From assembly GCA_005808865.1 (NCBI GenBank), contig SYKU01000352.1, positions 1 through 43,318 of the forward strand: a stretch of 43,318 nt of DNA, read 5' to 3'. This stretch comes from Acidobacteriota bacterium (lineage in GTDB: Bacteria > Acidobacteriota > Terriglobia > Bryobacterales > Bryobacteraceae). Shown here one piece after another: positions 26,788-34,769 of the stretch (within the stretch, counting starts at the first letter, position 1; the number at the start of each line of letters is the position of its first letter). Below the pieces are notes generated by a model that was given only the letters and a program-made list of their open reading frames with translations, did not search any database and was not told where the DNA came from. The position numbers and the translations under genes were made by a program.

Positions 26788-27097
26788 AGTTCGATTATCG
26801 CCGAAAGAACCTCCGCTTGCCGCGAGGTGGCCCACTGTTGACAGCACCGGGAGCGCTTCAGGCCTGTGCTGGTCATCGGCGAACGCACGGATGCAGCGGA
26901 CGCCCGTATCCTATTACAAACCCGATCTCTCAGCCCGGCCTCCGCCCACGGCGGCCAAATCCGGTGCGGATGCAGCGGTTCATTACCTTCAACGGTGGAA
27001 TGACACAAGCCCATCGCGGACGGAATCGGGCTTCAGGGAGCATACGTTTCCGTTTGCGCGCCGCACGTCCCAGGATTCATAATTGGCTCAAACCCGT
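26788..27097. other. Divergent intergenic region, gldA / aminotransferase
   Basis: 310 bases without a gene. It contains a perfect TTGACA at 26838-26843 on the plus strand, but no good -10 follows at 16-18 bases. CATAAT at 27078-27083 lies 14 bases before the aminotransferase ATG and is the best -10 candidate for that gene. Confidence 0.4.
26794..26799 (-). promoter_or_regulatory. Putative -10 box of gldA
   Basis: GATAAT on the minus strand (5/6 to consensus) ends six bases before the gldA ATG, giving a leaderless-type spacing. No convincing -35 is present. Confidence 0.4.
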
Positions 27098-28414
27098 ATG
27101 ACGAAAGACGAAATTATCCTTGCCAATCAGGAATACCTGTTTCCCTCGGTCTTCCACTACTTTCAAGAACCATTGGTCATCGCCCGGGCCAAGGATCAAT
27201 ACGTCTGGGACGCGGACGGAAATCAGTACCTGGACTTTTTCGGGGGCATCGTCACCGTCAGCGTCGGGCACTGCAACGAGCGTGTCAACATCCGCGTGCG
27301 CGATCAAATGGACCGTCTCCAGCACGTCTCCACGGTCTTCGCGAATGAACCGCAAGCCGCGCTCGCAAAGAAGATCGCGAGCATTTCGCCCGGCGGCAAG
27401 CTGACCAAATCGTTCTTCACAAACAGTGGCACGGAGGCGAACGAAATGGCTATCCTCGCGGCGCGCTGCTACACGGGATCAAGCGAGATTGTCGCGCTGC
27501 GTCACTCCTATCACGGCCGTTCGGCGCTCGCCATGACGCTCACGGCGCATTCGAACTGGCGGCTGGGCGGAGTCCCGCAGGCCGGAATCGTCCACGCGCA
27601 CAACGCTTATTGTTACCGCTGCCCGTTCGGTTTGGAGTACCCCTCTTGCGACGTCCGTTGCGCCACCGACATGGAGGAGTTGATTCGAACTACCACCTCG
27701 GGCCGCATCGCCGGATTCATCGGCGAGCCGATCCAGGGCGTCGGCGGATTCATTACGCCGCCCAAGGAATACTTCGGCATCGTAGCCGGCATCGTCAGGA
27801 AGTATGGCGGGATTTTCGTCAGCGACGAAGTGCAGACGGCCTGGGGGCGCACCGGAAGCAAATGGTTCGGGATCGAACAGTATGGGGTTACGCCGGACGT
27901 CATTACCAGCGCGAAGGGTCTCGGCAACGGCATGCCCATCGGGCTGACACTAGCCCGAGCGGAGGTCGCGGATTCGGTGAAGGGCGCGACGATATCCACT
28001 TTCGGCGGTAATCCCATCGCCGCTACCGCTGGTAAGGCGGTGATCGACTATATCGAGGAAGAAAATCTTCGCGTGAATACAGCCGAAGTCGGCGCTTACC
28101 TTCGAGGAAAGCTCGAAGAACTGGCGGAAAGGCATGCCATCATCGGTCAGGTGCGGGGCATGGGACTTCTGCAAGCCATGGAACTTGTAGAGGACCGCAA
28201 GACGAAAACGCCAGCCACGGCGGCAACCGCCGCCTTTCTCGAAGCGGCGCGTGAAAACCGGCTGCTCGCAGGCAAGGGCGGGCTCTACGGTAACGTGATT
28301 CGCCTCTCGCCGCCCATGAACATCGCAAAGGCAGACGTCGATGAGTTCGCGCGCCTCGCGGACCGCAGCCTCGCGCAGTGCGTCGCCCTTACAGGCGCCG
28401 GGAGCCGCGCGTGA
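27098..28414 (+). CDS. Class III aminotransferase (AGXT2-like)
   Basis: A 438-residue PLP enzyme that moves an amino group from an omega-amino acid to pyruvate or glyoxylate. The PLP Lys is Lys273 in ITSAKGLGNGMPIG; FFTNSGTEANEMAILAAR, FVSDEVQTAWGRTG and ISTFGGNPIAA are standard class III motifs. The overall look is that of alanine-glyoxylate aminotransferase 2 / 3-aminoisobutyrate-pyruvate aminotransferase. The next gene is PreT-like and overlaps by four bases, which suggests a role at the end of reductive pyrimidine breakdown, taking beta-alanine or 3-aminoisobutyrate. The ATG at 27098 is preferred over the TTG at 27083. No Shine-Dalgarno is visible. Confidence 0.9.
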   Translation: MTKDEIILANQEYLFPSVFHYFQEPLVIARAKDQYVWDADGNQYLDFFGGIVTVSVGHCNERVNIRVRDQMDRLQHVSTVFANEPQAALAKKIASISPGGKLTKSFFTNSGTEANEMAILAARCYTGSSEIVALRHSYHGRSALAMTLTAHSNWRLGGVPQAGIVHAHNAYCYRCPFGLEYPSCDVRCATDMEELIRTTTSGRIAGFIGEPIQGVGGFITPPKEYFGIVAGIVRKYGGIFVSDEVQTAWGRTGSKWFGIEQYGVTPDVITSAKGLGNGMPIGLTLARAEVADSVKGATISTFGGNPIAATAGKAVIDYIEEENLRVNTAEVGAYLRGKLEELAERHAIIGQVRGMGLLQAMELVEDRKTKTPATAATAAFLEAARENRLLAGKGGLYGNVIRLSPPMNIAKADVDEFARLADRSLAQCVALTGAGSRA

Positions 28415-29703
28415 CGGACAACTTTCCTGAAATTCACCCGGCCCTGGGAAACCGTGCCGCCGCTGTCGAAGCGAACCGCTGCCTGTTCTGCTACGACGCC
28501 CCATGCACGAACGCATGCCCCACGCATATCGATGTTCCACGATTCATCAAGAAGATCGCAACGGGCAACCTTCGCGGCGCCGCGCAAACTATTCTTAACG
28601 CGAACATTCTCGGCCTGAGTTGTTCCCGCGTGTGCCCGGTCGAAACCTTGTGCGAAGGCGCTTGCGTGCTCCACGGGAATAACAGACAGCCGATTGAGAT
28701 CGGCCGCTTGCAGCGCCATGCGATGGACTATTTCCACACGCACAACCCGCGCATTCCCGTTGCGGCGCGGCCCCGGCCTCTTCGCGTGGCATGCATTGGC
28801 GGCGGCCCGGCTTCACTTTCGTGCGCCGCCGAACTGCGGCGAAACGGCGCCGATGTCACCATCTTCGATAGCCGGCCTCTGCCGGGAGGGCTGAACACCT
28901 ACGGCATCGCGCAGTACAAGCTGAGACCCGAAGACAGCCTGAAGGAAGTGGCGTTGGTCCGTTCGATGGGTGTCCGCTTTGAAGAGGGCGTGGAAATCGG
29001 CGGGGCCAGGCCCGTAGAGGAACTGGAGCGGGACTTCGACATGATTTTTATCGGCGCCGGACTTGGTCCTACTCATCCCCTTGGCATCCCGGGCGAAGAC
29101 CTGCCAGGAGTGGTCGACGCGTTAAGATTCATCGCGCGCTACAAGATCGGGCCGACGGAAGTCGGGAGCCGCGTAGTGGTGGCTGGCGCTGGTAACACCG
29201 CAATCGATGCCGCGATCGCGGCGCTCAGGCTCGGCGCGGAGGAAGTGCATCTCCTTTACAGGCGGGGCCCCGGCGAGATGCCGGCGTTCAGCTTTGAATA
29301 TGCACGCGCGCGCGAGGAAGGTGTCCGGTTCCATTGGCAAACCGTTCCGGTGGCGATATCGGGCGCGGGCCGTGTGGAGCGGATCGAGTGCGCGCGCACC
29401 GAACTTGGCGCCGCGGACGCAAGCGGCCGGGGAATCCCGCGAATGCTTCCCGGCGCGAATTTTTCCATCGCCTGCGACATGGTGATTCCGGCTATCGGGC
29501 AGTCCAGGCTGCTTGAACTGCTCAACGCCTGCCGTGGAATCGAACTCGACGGCGGCCGCGTTTGCGTGGACCCGCACACCGGTCGCACGTCGAATCCGCG
29601 TTATTACGCCGGCGGGGATTGCGTGAACGGCGGCCGCGAAGTAGTCGACGCGGTGGCGGAAGGAAAGCGCGCCGCTGTTGGTATCCTGAGAGCGATCGGA
29701 TGA
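28411..29703 (+). CDS. preT: PreT-like NAD(P)-dependent flavoprotein, dihydropyrimidine dehydrogenase subunit
   Basis: A 430-residue glutamate-synthase-small-subunit-type oxidoreductase. The N-terminal domain holds eight Cys for two Fe4S4 clusters (Cys24, 27, 32, 36 in CLFCYDAPCTNACP and Cys71, 75, 81, 85 in CSRVCPVETLCEGAC). An FAD site follows (CIGGGPASLSCAAEL), then an NAD(P) site (VVVAGAGNTAIDAAIAALRLG), then a final FAD segment (YYAGGDCVNGGREVVDAVAEGKRA). This matches PreT, which reduces uracil/thymine with PreA. The GTG start overlaps the aminotransferase stop (GTGA). PreA is not in this window, so another partner or a distant preA is needed; a general glutamate-synthase-like role is the alternative. 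Confidence 0.82.
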   Translation: MTDNFPEIHPALGNRAAAVEANRCLFCYDAPCTNACPTHIDVPRFIKKIATGNLRGAAQTILNANILGLSCSRVCPVETLCEGACVLHGNNRQPIEIGRLQRHAMDYFHTHNPRIPVAARPRPLRVACIGGGPASLSCAAELRRNGADVTIFDSRPLPGGLNTYGIAQYKLRPEDSLKEVALVRSMGVRFEEGVEIGGARPVEELERDFDMIFIGAGLGPTHPLGIPGEDLPGVVDALRFIARYKIGPTEVGSRVVVAGAGNTAIDAAIAALRLGAEEVHLLYRRGPGEMPAFSFEYARAREEGVRFHWQTVPVAISGAGRVERIECARTELGAADASGRGIPRMLPGANFSIACDMVIPAIGQSRLLELLNACRGIELDGGRVCVDPHTGRTSNPRYYAGGDCVNGGREVVDAVAEGKRAAVGILRAIG

Positions 29704-30353
29704 TTCGACTGGATCTGGTTGAAGCGCGAGTGCTTGGGGCGCTTATCGAAAAGGAAATGGCGACGCCGGAGTATTATCCGCTTTCGCTGAACGGGCTCGT
29801 GAACGCGTGTAATCAGAAATCGAATCGCGACCCGGCGATGTCGCTCGATGGCGGTGATGTCTCCGAAGCCCTGGAACGCTTGCGGGCAAAGGGGCTGGCT
29901 TCCATTCTTACCGGCGGCGACAATCGCGTTCCGAAGCATTCTCACCGTGCGTACGAGGCTCTGAATCTTGGCAATCGGGAGATCGCATTGCTGTGCGTGC
30001 TCCTGCTTCGCGGTCCGCAAACGGTAGGAGAGTTGCGTGGCCGGACCCAGAGCCTGCACAACTTCGAGGATCTCGATTCCGTCGAAGGGTGCCTGCATCG
30101 CCTTATGGAGCGGGAAGCTCAGCCTTTGGTTATGAAATTGCCAAGGCAGGCGGGAATGAAAGAACATCGCTACGGTCACCTGTTCTGCGGCGAACCGGCA
30201 GCATGGGCGGGCGCGGACCGTGAACGCGAAGCGGACACCCCGGCGGACAAGGAGAACCGTTTCGAGAAACTCGAGACGGAAATCGAAGATCTAAAAAAGG
30301 ATATCGATGATCTCCGGCGGCAGTTCGCCGATTTCCGGAGACAGTTCGAGTAG
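29700..30353 (+). CDS. YceH family (DUF480) winged-helix protein
   Basis: A 217-residue cytoplasmic protein of unknown function. Two winged-helix repeats cover about residues 3-165, with the family signature EARVLGALIEKEMATPEYYP, LSLNGLVNACNQKSNRDPAM and LLLRGPQTVGELRGRT. The C-terminus (about 180-217) is a heptad-rich coiled coil (ETEIEDLKKDIDDLRRQFA). Its ATG overlaps the preT stop (ATGA), so it is probably on the same transcript, but no functional link to pyrimidine breakdown is known. Confidence 0.93.
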   Translation: MIRLDLVEARVLGALIEKEMATPEYYPLSLNGLVNACNQKSNRDPAMSLDGGDVSEALERLRAKGLASILTGGDNRVPKHSHRAYEALNLGNREIALLCVLLLRGPQTVGELRGRTQSLHNFEDLDSVEGCLHRLMEREAQPLVMKLPRQAGMKEHRYGHLFCGEPAAWAGADREREADTPADKENRFEKLETEIEDLKKDIDDLRRQFADFRRQFE

Positions 30354-30928
30354 GCGAGAAATCGAGTTGGTTGGGACGGTTTGGAGTTGTCCTTTTGCAT
30401 TTGATACCACGTTCTATCTCATTTTTTTTATTCTACCTATAAGGGTTTTCCGTTCTGTTAGAACCTGGCTGAGTCGGCGCTTTTCTGAAACTCCCCGCGT
30501 CGCGTTTTCCACCGGATATCCCATCCTCAACCTAGCCGTCATCCATCGGGTGTCCGGCCCGCTCACCCAGTTGCGCGCCTCGGTCTACCTTCGCCCAACG
30601 CCACAATGTCCGATCCCTTGCAGTTGGGGAAACTGGTAGCGCCCGGACGGCCACCTTAGCGCGAGTACCGCTCGCGCCTCCTTCCCCGGAGCGGAACTCC
30701 CCCGCGACCGAGACCTGTCGTATCCGAATGTATCGCTTGCTCCCTGACCGCCCCTGAAATCAACTCCACGAGCGGGCGTCAAGGTCTCAAGCCTCGCCTT
30801 CGGCATTCCGCGCTTGAGTCTCTATCCGGCAGCAGATCGGCCCAGCATTTTCGTATGGGTTGTATGGGACAATTCTGGAGCAGCCAGCGGAAAACGGCGT
30901 GGTATACTTGTCCGCATCCCCAATCAAT
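30354..30928. other. Intergenic stretch before tRNA-Val
   Basis: No protein gene is recognised in these 575 bases. There is a T-rich patch with eight consecutive T near 30422-30430, but only a weak four-pair stem (GGAC/GTCC) stands before it, so a terminator for yceH is doubtful. CTCAAGC and GCTTGAG near 30785-30820 form a seven-base inverted pair. The frames on both strands are Arg/Ser/Pro-rich and look random. Confidence 0.45.
30903..30908 (+). promoter_or_regulatory. Putative -10 box of tRNA-Val
   Basis: TATACT (5/6 to consensus) lies 20 bases before the mature tRNA. No convincing -35 is seen at the usual spacing. Confidence 0.4.
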
Positions 30929-31005
30929 GGGCCCGTAGCTCAGTTGGTTAGAGCGCTACCTTGACACGGTAGAGGTCGCAGATTCGAGTTCTGCCGGGCC
31001 CACCA
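30929..31005 (+). tRNA. tRNA-Val(GAC), CCA encoded
   Basis: A full cloverleaf: seven-pair acceptor GGGCCCG/CGGGCCC, D arm GCTC/GAGC, anticodon arm CTACC/GGTAG with loop TTGACAC (anticodon GAC, reading GUC valine codons), variable loop AGGTC, T arm GCAGA/TCTGC with loop TTCGAGT, discriminator A and an encoded CCA (31003-31005). Length 77. Confidence 0.97.
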
Positions 31006-31601
31006 CGAAAATTCCGCGAACATTGATACAAATCCGAATGCGGCAAGGTGGGGAGTCTGCTGCGCGCCCGCGGACTCGGCCAAATGCGCCGCGCACCCAC
31101 CGCTGAAAGTCGCCGAAGCCGGACGCGCGATCGCGCGTGGCTGTTCTGACCGCCGAAAGGACTTCCGTTTATCAGATGACAGAACCGGGAGCCGGCGTGA
31201 AAGAATCGCTGCGCTACGCAAAGAAACGAAGATTCCTCCGGGGGGCGATCTCTTGCCTTCCGCCGCTTCTCGCCGGGCACCGTGTCAATGCCCGGCCCAC
31301 GCACGATGACACGCCGTACCAATCGAGCGCGAGATCCACCCGAAACGAGAGAGAGCAACCACGTCCCAGGCATGCCATCCTACCGCGAGACGGTGCCGTT
31401 TTCCCGGCCCCAGACCTTCTAACCTTCTCCAAACAATCGTATCGCGCCCATGAGGCGTTCGCGCTTCTCGCGGCTTTTTCGGTATACTCGGTCGAGGCTG
31501 AGGCCTAGTACCACTCCGGTATCGGTCGCCATTGTCGGGGCACGTAAGTCTGATAGAATGAAGCACCTCCGTTGGATAGCCACGTAGGCTGGAAAAGTCG
31601 G
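31006..31601. other. Intergenic stretch after tRNA-Val
   Basis: No gene is recognised. A candidate promoter for the PAS gene lies at its right end: TTGTCG at 31532-31537 and TAGAAT at 31554-31559 with 16 bases between, about 40 bases before the ATG at 31602. Another TATACT at 31483-31488 has no clear -35. Confidence 0.4.
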
Positions 31602-32003
31602 ATGTCGCAAAAAGAAATTGAGTTGATCCTCACCCGGCAGTTGGCGAGTTACCTCGCAATGCCGATTATCATCGTCGACCCAAAGGGGCGGCTGATCTTC
31701 TTCAACGAACCTGCCGAACCACTGATCGGGCGGAGCTTCAATGAGACCGGTGAGATGCCGGTTCATGAATGGTCCGCGCTCTTCAAAACCACCGACAAGC
31801 ACGGGAACCCTCTTGGGCCTGAACAGCTTCCGTTCGGGATCGCCCTAAATAAGCGGCGTCCCTGCCATGTCAATTTCTGGGTCCAAAGCCTCGACAACAC
31901 CCGCCGCAATATCGAAGTGACGGCTTTCCCGTTGATAGGACAGCAGGACCGCCTGTTAGGTGCCATGGGCGTGTTTTGGGAGGTTGTCCCCGATGCAGGT
32001 TAA
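31602..32003 (+). CDS. Single PAS-domain protein
   Basis: A 133-residue cytoplasmic sensor-like protein made of one PAS fold and no output domain. Visible PAS features are the helix RQLASYLAMP, the strands IIIVDPKGRLIFFNEPAEPLIG, and the late strands NIEVTAFPLIGQQDRLLGAM before a final VFWEV. The ATG at 31602 with GGA eleven bases upstream is preferred to a TTG at 31572. Its 3' end overlaps the next gene by 11 bases, so the two are translationally coupled and probably act together; the PAS protein may sense a signal for, or bind to, the hydrolase. The ligand is unknown. Confidence 0.8.
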   Translation: MSQKEIELILTRQLASYLAMPIIIVDPKGRLIFFNEPAEPLIGRSFNETGEMPVHEWSALFKTTDKHGNPLGPEQLPFGIALNKRRPCHVNFWVQSLDNTRRNIEVTAFPLIGQQDRLLGAMGVFWEVVPDAG

Positions 32004-32868
32004 GATGTGGGGAACGAGGGGATCGATCGCGACACCTGGCCCCGAAACCGCGCGTTACGGCGGGAACACTTCCTGCGTGCAGGTGACCGGACGGGAGGGT
32101 ACCGTCCTGGTCCTCGACGCCGGGTCCGGCATCCGCCGAATGCCCGCCGGGCTTGCTCCAAACGTGAAGCGGGTCGACGTACTGCTGACTCACCTGCACA
32201 TGGATCATATCCTGGGGCTCGGTTTTTTCGGTCCGCTCTACAATCCCGGCATGGAGGTTCACATCTGGGGACCGGCGAGCACCACGCTTGATCTCCGCAC
32301 ACGCCTTAACCGGTATCTCTCGCCGCCCCTGTTCCCGGTCCATTTGCGGGATCTGCCTTGTAAACTGGCGCTGCATGATGTACCGCGCGCCGATTTCGAC
32401 ATTGGCGAGTTCCATATATCGGCGACAACAGTGTGCCATCCCGGACCAACGGTCGGTTATCGTATCGCCAGCGGGCCGACGGTTATGGCGTACATGCCCG
32501 ACCACGAACCCGCGCTCGGCGTCACTTCGTTCCCCATGCGCAAGGAATGGACGTCCGGGTTTCCCGTGGCGCGGGGAGTTGATTTGCTGCTTCACGACAC
32601 CCAGTACACCGATTCCGAGTATGCTGACAGGGTCGGTTGGGGCCATAGCACGTTTCAACAGTCGATCCGGTTCGCGGACTTGTGCGGCGCAAAGCGGCTG
32701 GTGGCGGTTCACCACGACCCTACTCACAGTGACACGGATCTCGACGAGATGATCAGCCTCGCGATCGCGGCCGCGCAGCCGAAGTTCCCCGTCGTGGGCG
32801 CGCAGGAAGGCGTGGTCTTCAATCTGGGGCCGGACGCGAACCCGCCGAGGCCACTCATTGGACCCTAA
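31993..32868 (+). CDS. Metallo-beta-lactamase-fold hydrolase (RNase Z / phosphodiesterase-like)
   Basis: A 291-residue metal-dependent hydrolase. The metal-binding motif is THLHMDH (His67, His69, Asp71, His72); further ligand candidates are the His of TTVCHPGPTVGYRI, the Asp of LLLHDTQYTD and the His of VAVHHDPTHSD. Family segments MWGTRGSIATPGPETARYGGNTSC and GHSTFQQSIRFADLCGAKRL place it with the RNase Z/PhnP/cyclic-nucleotide phosphodiesterase group often seen beside signalling domains. The ATG at 31993 is chosen from the conserved start. It overlaps the PAS gene by 11 bases. The substrate, a phosphodiester, is inferred from the family only. Confidence 0.87.
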   Translation: MQVKMWGTRGSIATPGPETARYGGNTSCVQVTGREGTVLVLDAGSGIRRMPAGLAPNVKRVDVLLTHLHMDHILGLGFFGPLYNPGMEVHIWGPASTTLDLRTRLNRYLSPPLFPVHLRDLPCKLALHDVPRADFDIGEFHISATTVCHPGPTVGYRIASGPTVMAYMPDHEPALGVTSFPMRKEWTSGFPVARGVDLLLHDTQYTDSEYADRVGWGHSTFQQSIRFADLCGAKRLVAVHHDPTHSDTDLDEMISLAIAAAQPKFPVVGAQEGVVFNLGPDANPPRPLIGP

Positions 32869-33100
32869 TGCCCGGTTGGCCCGGCTGCGGGTGTCCGTCT
32901 AATAGAGCGAGAACCAGGCAGCTGCCCTCCCTTGCCGGAAATCCTCAAACCTGCCGTTGAGGGGGCATCCGCGAAGGGCGATGATTGAGGTTGGCGCCTT
33001 CGACGGTCCGGAGCATGCCGGATTGCCTGATCCCCGAGCCGGGCTCAATCGGAAATAAGCACTTCTGAAATTACCCTAATCTGCGTCCGCCCGCTGCACG

Positions 33101-33109
33101 TGCTATACT
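33101..33109 (+). promoter_or_regulatory. Extended -10 promoter element of rpmI
   Basis: TGCTATACT combines a TG extension with TATACT and lies 36 bases before rpmI. There is no good -35, which fits an extended -10 promoter. The transcript would have a leader of about 30 bases with AGGA before the ATG. Confidence 0.45.
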
Positions 33110-33145
33110 TTCTGAGTACTTCCCTGTTTCATCCAGGAAAAATCT

Positions 33146-33340
33146 ATGCCGAAGTTGAAGACCCATAAAGGTGCGTCCAAGCGGTTCAAGAAGACGGGAA
33201 CCGGACTCGTCGTGCGCAATCACGCGTTCGCCCGCCATATTCTGACCTCGAAGTCGCGCAAGAGAAAACGACAGCTGCACCAGAGCACGGTGGCGGACAA
33301 ATCAAATCAGCCGTCGCTGCGCCGGATGCTGCCCTACTAG
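33146..33340 (+). CDS. rpmI: 50S ribosomal protein L35
   Basis: A 64-residue component of the large ribosomal subunit. The sequence [20 protein letters not shown] is the family N-terminus and [18 protein letters not shown] the basic core; length is normal. AGGA eight bases upstream supports the start. infC, which normally precedes rpmI, is absent from the 277 bases upstream, so rpmI has its own promoter here. Confidence 0.97.
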   Translation: MPKLKTHKGASKRFKKTGTGLVVRNHAFARHILTSKSRKRKRQLHQSTVADKSNQPSLRRMLPY

Positions 33341-33429
33341 GCCGCAATCCGAAACCTCATCCGTGCGGACGGAGCGCGTGGCACGTGCCCGTATCAGCCG
33401 CCGGAAAAAAATATACCAGGAGTTGAAAC

Positions 33430-33792
33430 GTGCCCAGAGTAAAACGTGGAACAAACCGCCGGGATTCGCGCCGTAAGACGCTCGAACTAGCCTCCGGCTA
33501 TTATCTCACCAAGAGCAAACTGAACCGTGCCGCGCAGGAAGCCGTCGAACGAGGACTCAAGTTCGCTTATACGGGCCGCAAGCAGAAGAAGCGCATTTAC
33601 AGATCTTTGTGGATCGTGCGCATCGCCGCGGCCTGCACTGAGGCCGGGATCTCCTACAGCAAGTTCATGCACGGCCTCAAGGTAGCGGGCATTGGGCTTG
33701 ACCGAAAGGTTCTGGCCGATGTGGCGGCCAGCGACGAGGCTGGCTTCAAGTTGCTGATCGAAAGGGCAAAGGCCGCACTCGCGCCGGCGTAA
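33430..33792 (+). CDS. rplT: 50S ribosomal protein L20
   Basis: A 120-residue large-subunit protein that binds 23S rRNA early in assembly. [39 protein letters not shown] and [18 protein letters not shown] are conserved family segments. The start codon is GTG with AGGAG eight bases upstream. The 89 bases after rpmI include the palindrome GGCACGTGCC. The next gene is four bases away; pheS and pheT, the usual followers, are missing. Confidence 0.97.
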   Translation: MPRVKRGTNRRDSRRKTLELASGYYLTKSKLNRAAQEAVERGLKFAYTGRKQKKRIYRSLWIVRIAAACTEAGISYSKFMHGLKVAGIGLDRKVLADVAASDEAGFKLLIERAKAALAPA

Positions 33793-33796
33793 GACT

Positions 33797-34081
33797 ATGG
33801 ACCTTCTCAATCAGGAAACAGACTCTCTCGACAGCCTTGAAGAGCGCATCCCGAAAACGGTGCAGTTGGTCAACGGGTTGCGCCAGGAGAAGGAAGCCTC
33901 GCGCAAGGAAGTGGAAGCAGCCCTGGCGGAGAAACAGGCTGCCGTCAAGGAAGCCGCCGAGGCCGGCGCACGCGCCGAAGTTCTTTCGGAGGAACTGGAA
34001 TCGCTTCGGGCGGAACGCAAACTGGTTCGGGGGAGAATCGAGAAACTCCTGGGCCACATCGACCAGCTAAGCACGGCGTAA
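33797..34081 (+). CDS. Small coiled-coil protein, ZapB-like
   Basis: A 94-residue acidic coiled coil. Heptad patterning is clear from about residue 10 to the end (RQEKEASRKEVEAALAEKQ, LSEELESLRAERKLVRGRIE). It starts four bases after rplT and stands 21 bases before zapA. In other bacteria ZapB-type coiled coils work with ZapA at the FtsZ ring, so a division role is inferred from position and shape rather than from sequence identity. Coiled coils match many families by composition, so the name stays tentative. Confidence 0.65.
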   Translation: MDLLNQETDSLDSLEERIPKTVQLVNGLRQEKEASRKEVEAALAEKQAAVKEAAEAGARAEVLSEELESLRAERKLVRGRIEKLLGHIDQLSTA

Positions 34082-34102
34082 CTCCGCCGCGAAAGGCACG
34101 GC

Positions 34103-34408
34103 ATGGCTAACGCCCCGCCAACGAAAACGCCGGTTCGCGTAACCATCCTTGGGCAGCAGTTCACGCTCCTGGCTTCCGGAGATCCTCGCGAAGTGGAGTC
34201 GCTCGCTCGTAGCGTGGACGACCTGATGTCCTCGGTTGCAGCAAGGTCCCCCAACGCGGATTCCTTCCGCGTTGCTGTCATGGCGTGCCTGAACCTGGCG
34301 GACCGCACGCGCAATCTCGAAGACGAGTTGAACGGTCTCAGGGAGCGCGTGGGCAGTAAGACGAACCGGCTTGCCTCGCTTCTGGAGCGGGCGATCGAAC
34401 CGGAGTAA
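34103..34408 (+). CDS. zapA: Cell division protein ZapA
   Basis: A 101-residue FtsZ-ring stabiliser. The family N-terminal domain is visible in PVRVTILGQQFTLLASGDPRE followed by VESLARSVDDLMSSVAAR, and the MACLNLADRTRNLEDELNGL helix forms the C-terminal coiled coil. The ATG at 34103 gives the expected length. It ends in a hairpin shared with the convergent cytochrome gene. Confidence 0.88.
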   Translation: MANAPPTKTPVRVTILGQQFTLLASGDPREVESLARSVDDLMSSVAARSPNADSFRVAVMACLNLADRTRNLEDELNGLRERVGSKTNRLASLLERAIEPE

Positions 34409-34420
34409 CCCGGCGGTTAC
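34405..34420. terminator. Hairpin over two convergent stop codons
   Basis: GTAACC (34405-34410) and GGTTAC (34415-34420) form a perfect six-pair stem with the loop CGGC. It contains the zapA TAA (34406-34408) and the complement of the cytochrome TAA (34417-34419). On the plus strand AGCGTTTTC follows. A bidirectional terminator is plausible but the T-run is short. Confidence 0.35.
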
Positions 34421-34746
34421 AGCGTTTTCAGGTAGGCAATGAGGTCGTTCCGCTCCTCGTCGCTCAGCATTTCCTTGTATGCGGGCATTCCGTTGCCGCC
34501 CTCATCGACTTTGGCTTTCACGTTGGCTTCTGTCGGCTTCTTGCCGTTCGCCATGGCGTCTTTTTTCATCAGGGCTTTCAGGCCGGGGCCCATCTTTTTT
34601 TCGTCGCTGTCCGCGTTGTGGCAGACACCGCACTGCTGGAACACTTCCTTACCCTTTTCGGCATCCGCGGCCTTTCCCTTCTTCTGGGCGAAGGCTAGGG
34701 CGCACCCGAGCGACATGGTGAGAGCTATTGTCAAAAATTTCCGCAT
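34417..34746 (-). CDS. Exported monoheme cytochrome c
   Basis: A 109-residue periplasmic cytochrome of class I type. A signal peptide spans residues 1-20 (ending LAFAQ). The heme site is CGVCH, the KKMGPGLKAL segment follows, and the distal Met is likely in GMPAYKEML. The final helix DEERNDLIAYLKTL is standard. It is a single gene diverging from the DUF2064 transferase with 23 bases between start codons; both -10 boxes overlap in that gap. It may serve the quinoproteins or other dehydrogenases, but no neighbour indicates a partner. Confidence 0.92.
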   Translation of the reverse strand: MRKFLTIALTMSLGCALAFAQKKGKAADAEKGKEVFQQCGVCHNADSDEKKMGPGLKALMKKDAMANGKKPTEANVKAKVDEGGNGMPAYKEMLSDEERNDLIAYLKTL

Positions 34747-34753
34747 GAATTGT

Positions 34754-34763
34754 ATTCTACAAT
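34754..34763. promoter_or_regulatory. Overlapping divergent -10 boxes
   Basis: On the plus strand TACAAT (34758-34763) ends six bases before the transferase ATG. On the minus strand TAGAAT (34754-34759) ends seven bases before the cytochrome ATG, with ATGACG as a possible -35 18 bases behind it. The two boxes overlap, so both promoters cannot be occupied at once. Neither gene has a Shine-Dalgarno. Confidence 0.45.
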
Positions 34764-34769
34764 CTTTCG

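Noticed and set aside
30940-31373. Minus-strand frames across tRNA-Val reading like GRTRICDLYRVKVAL
   Set aside because: A well-known artefact: translation of a tRNA's complement. The tRNA fold is complete.
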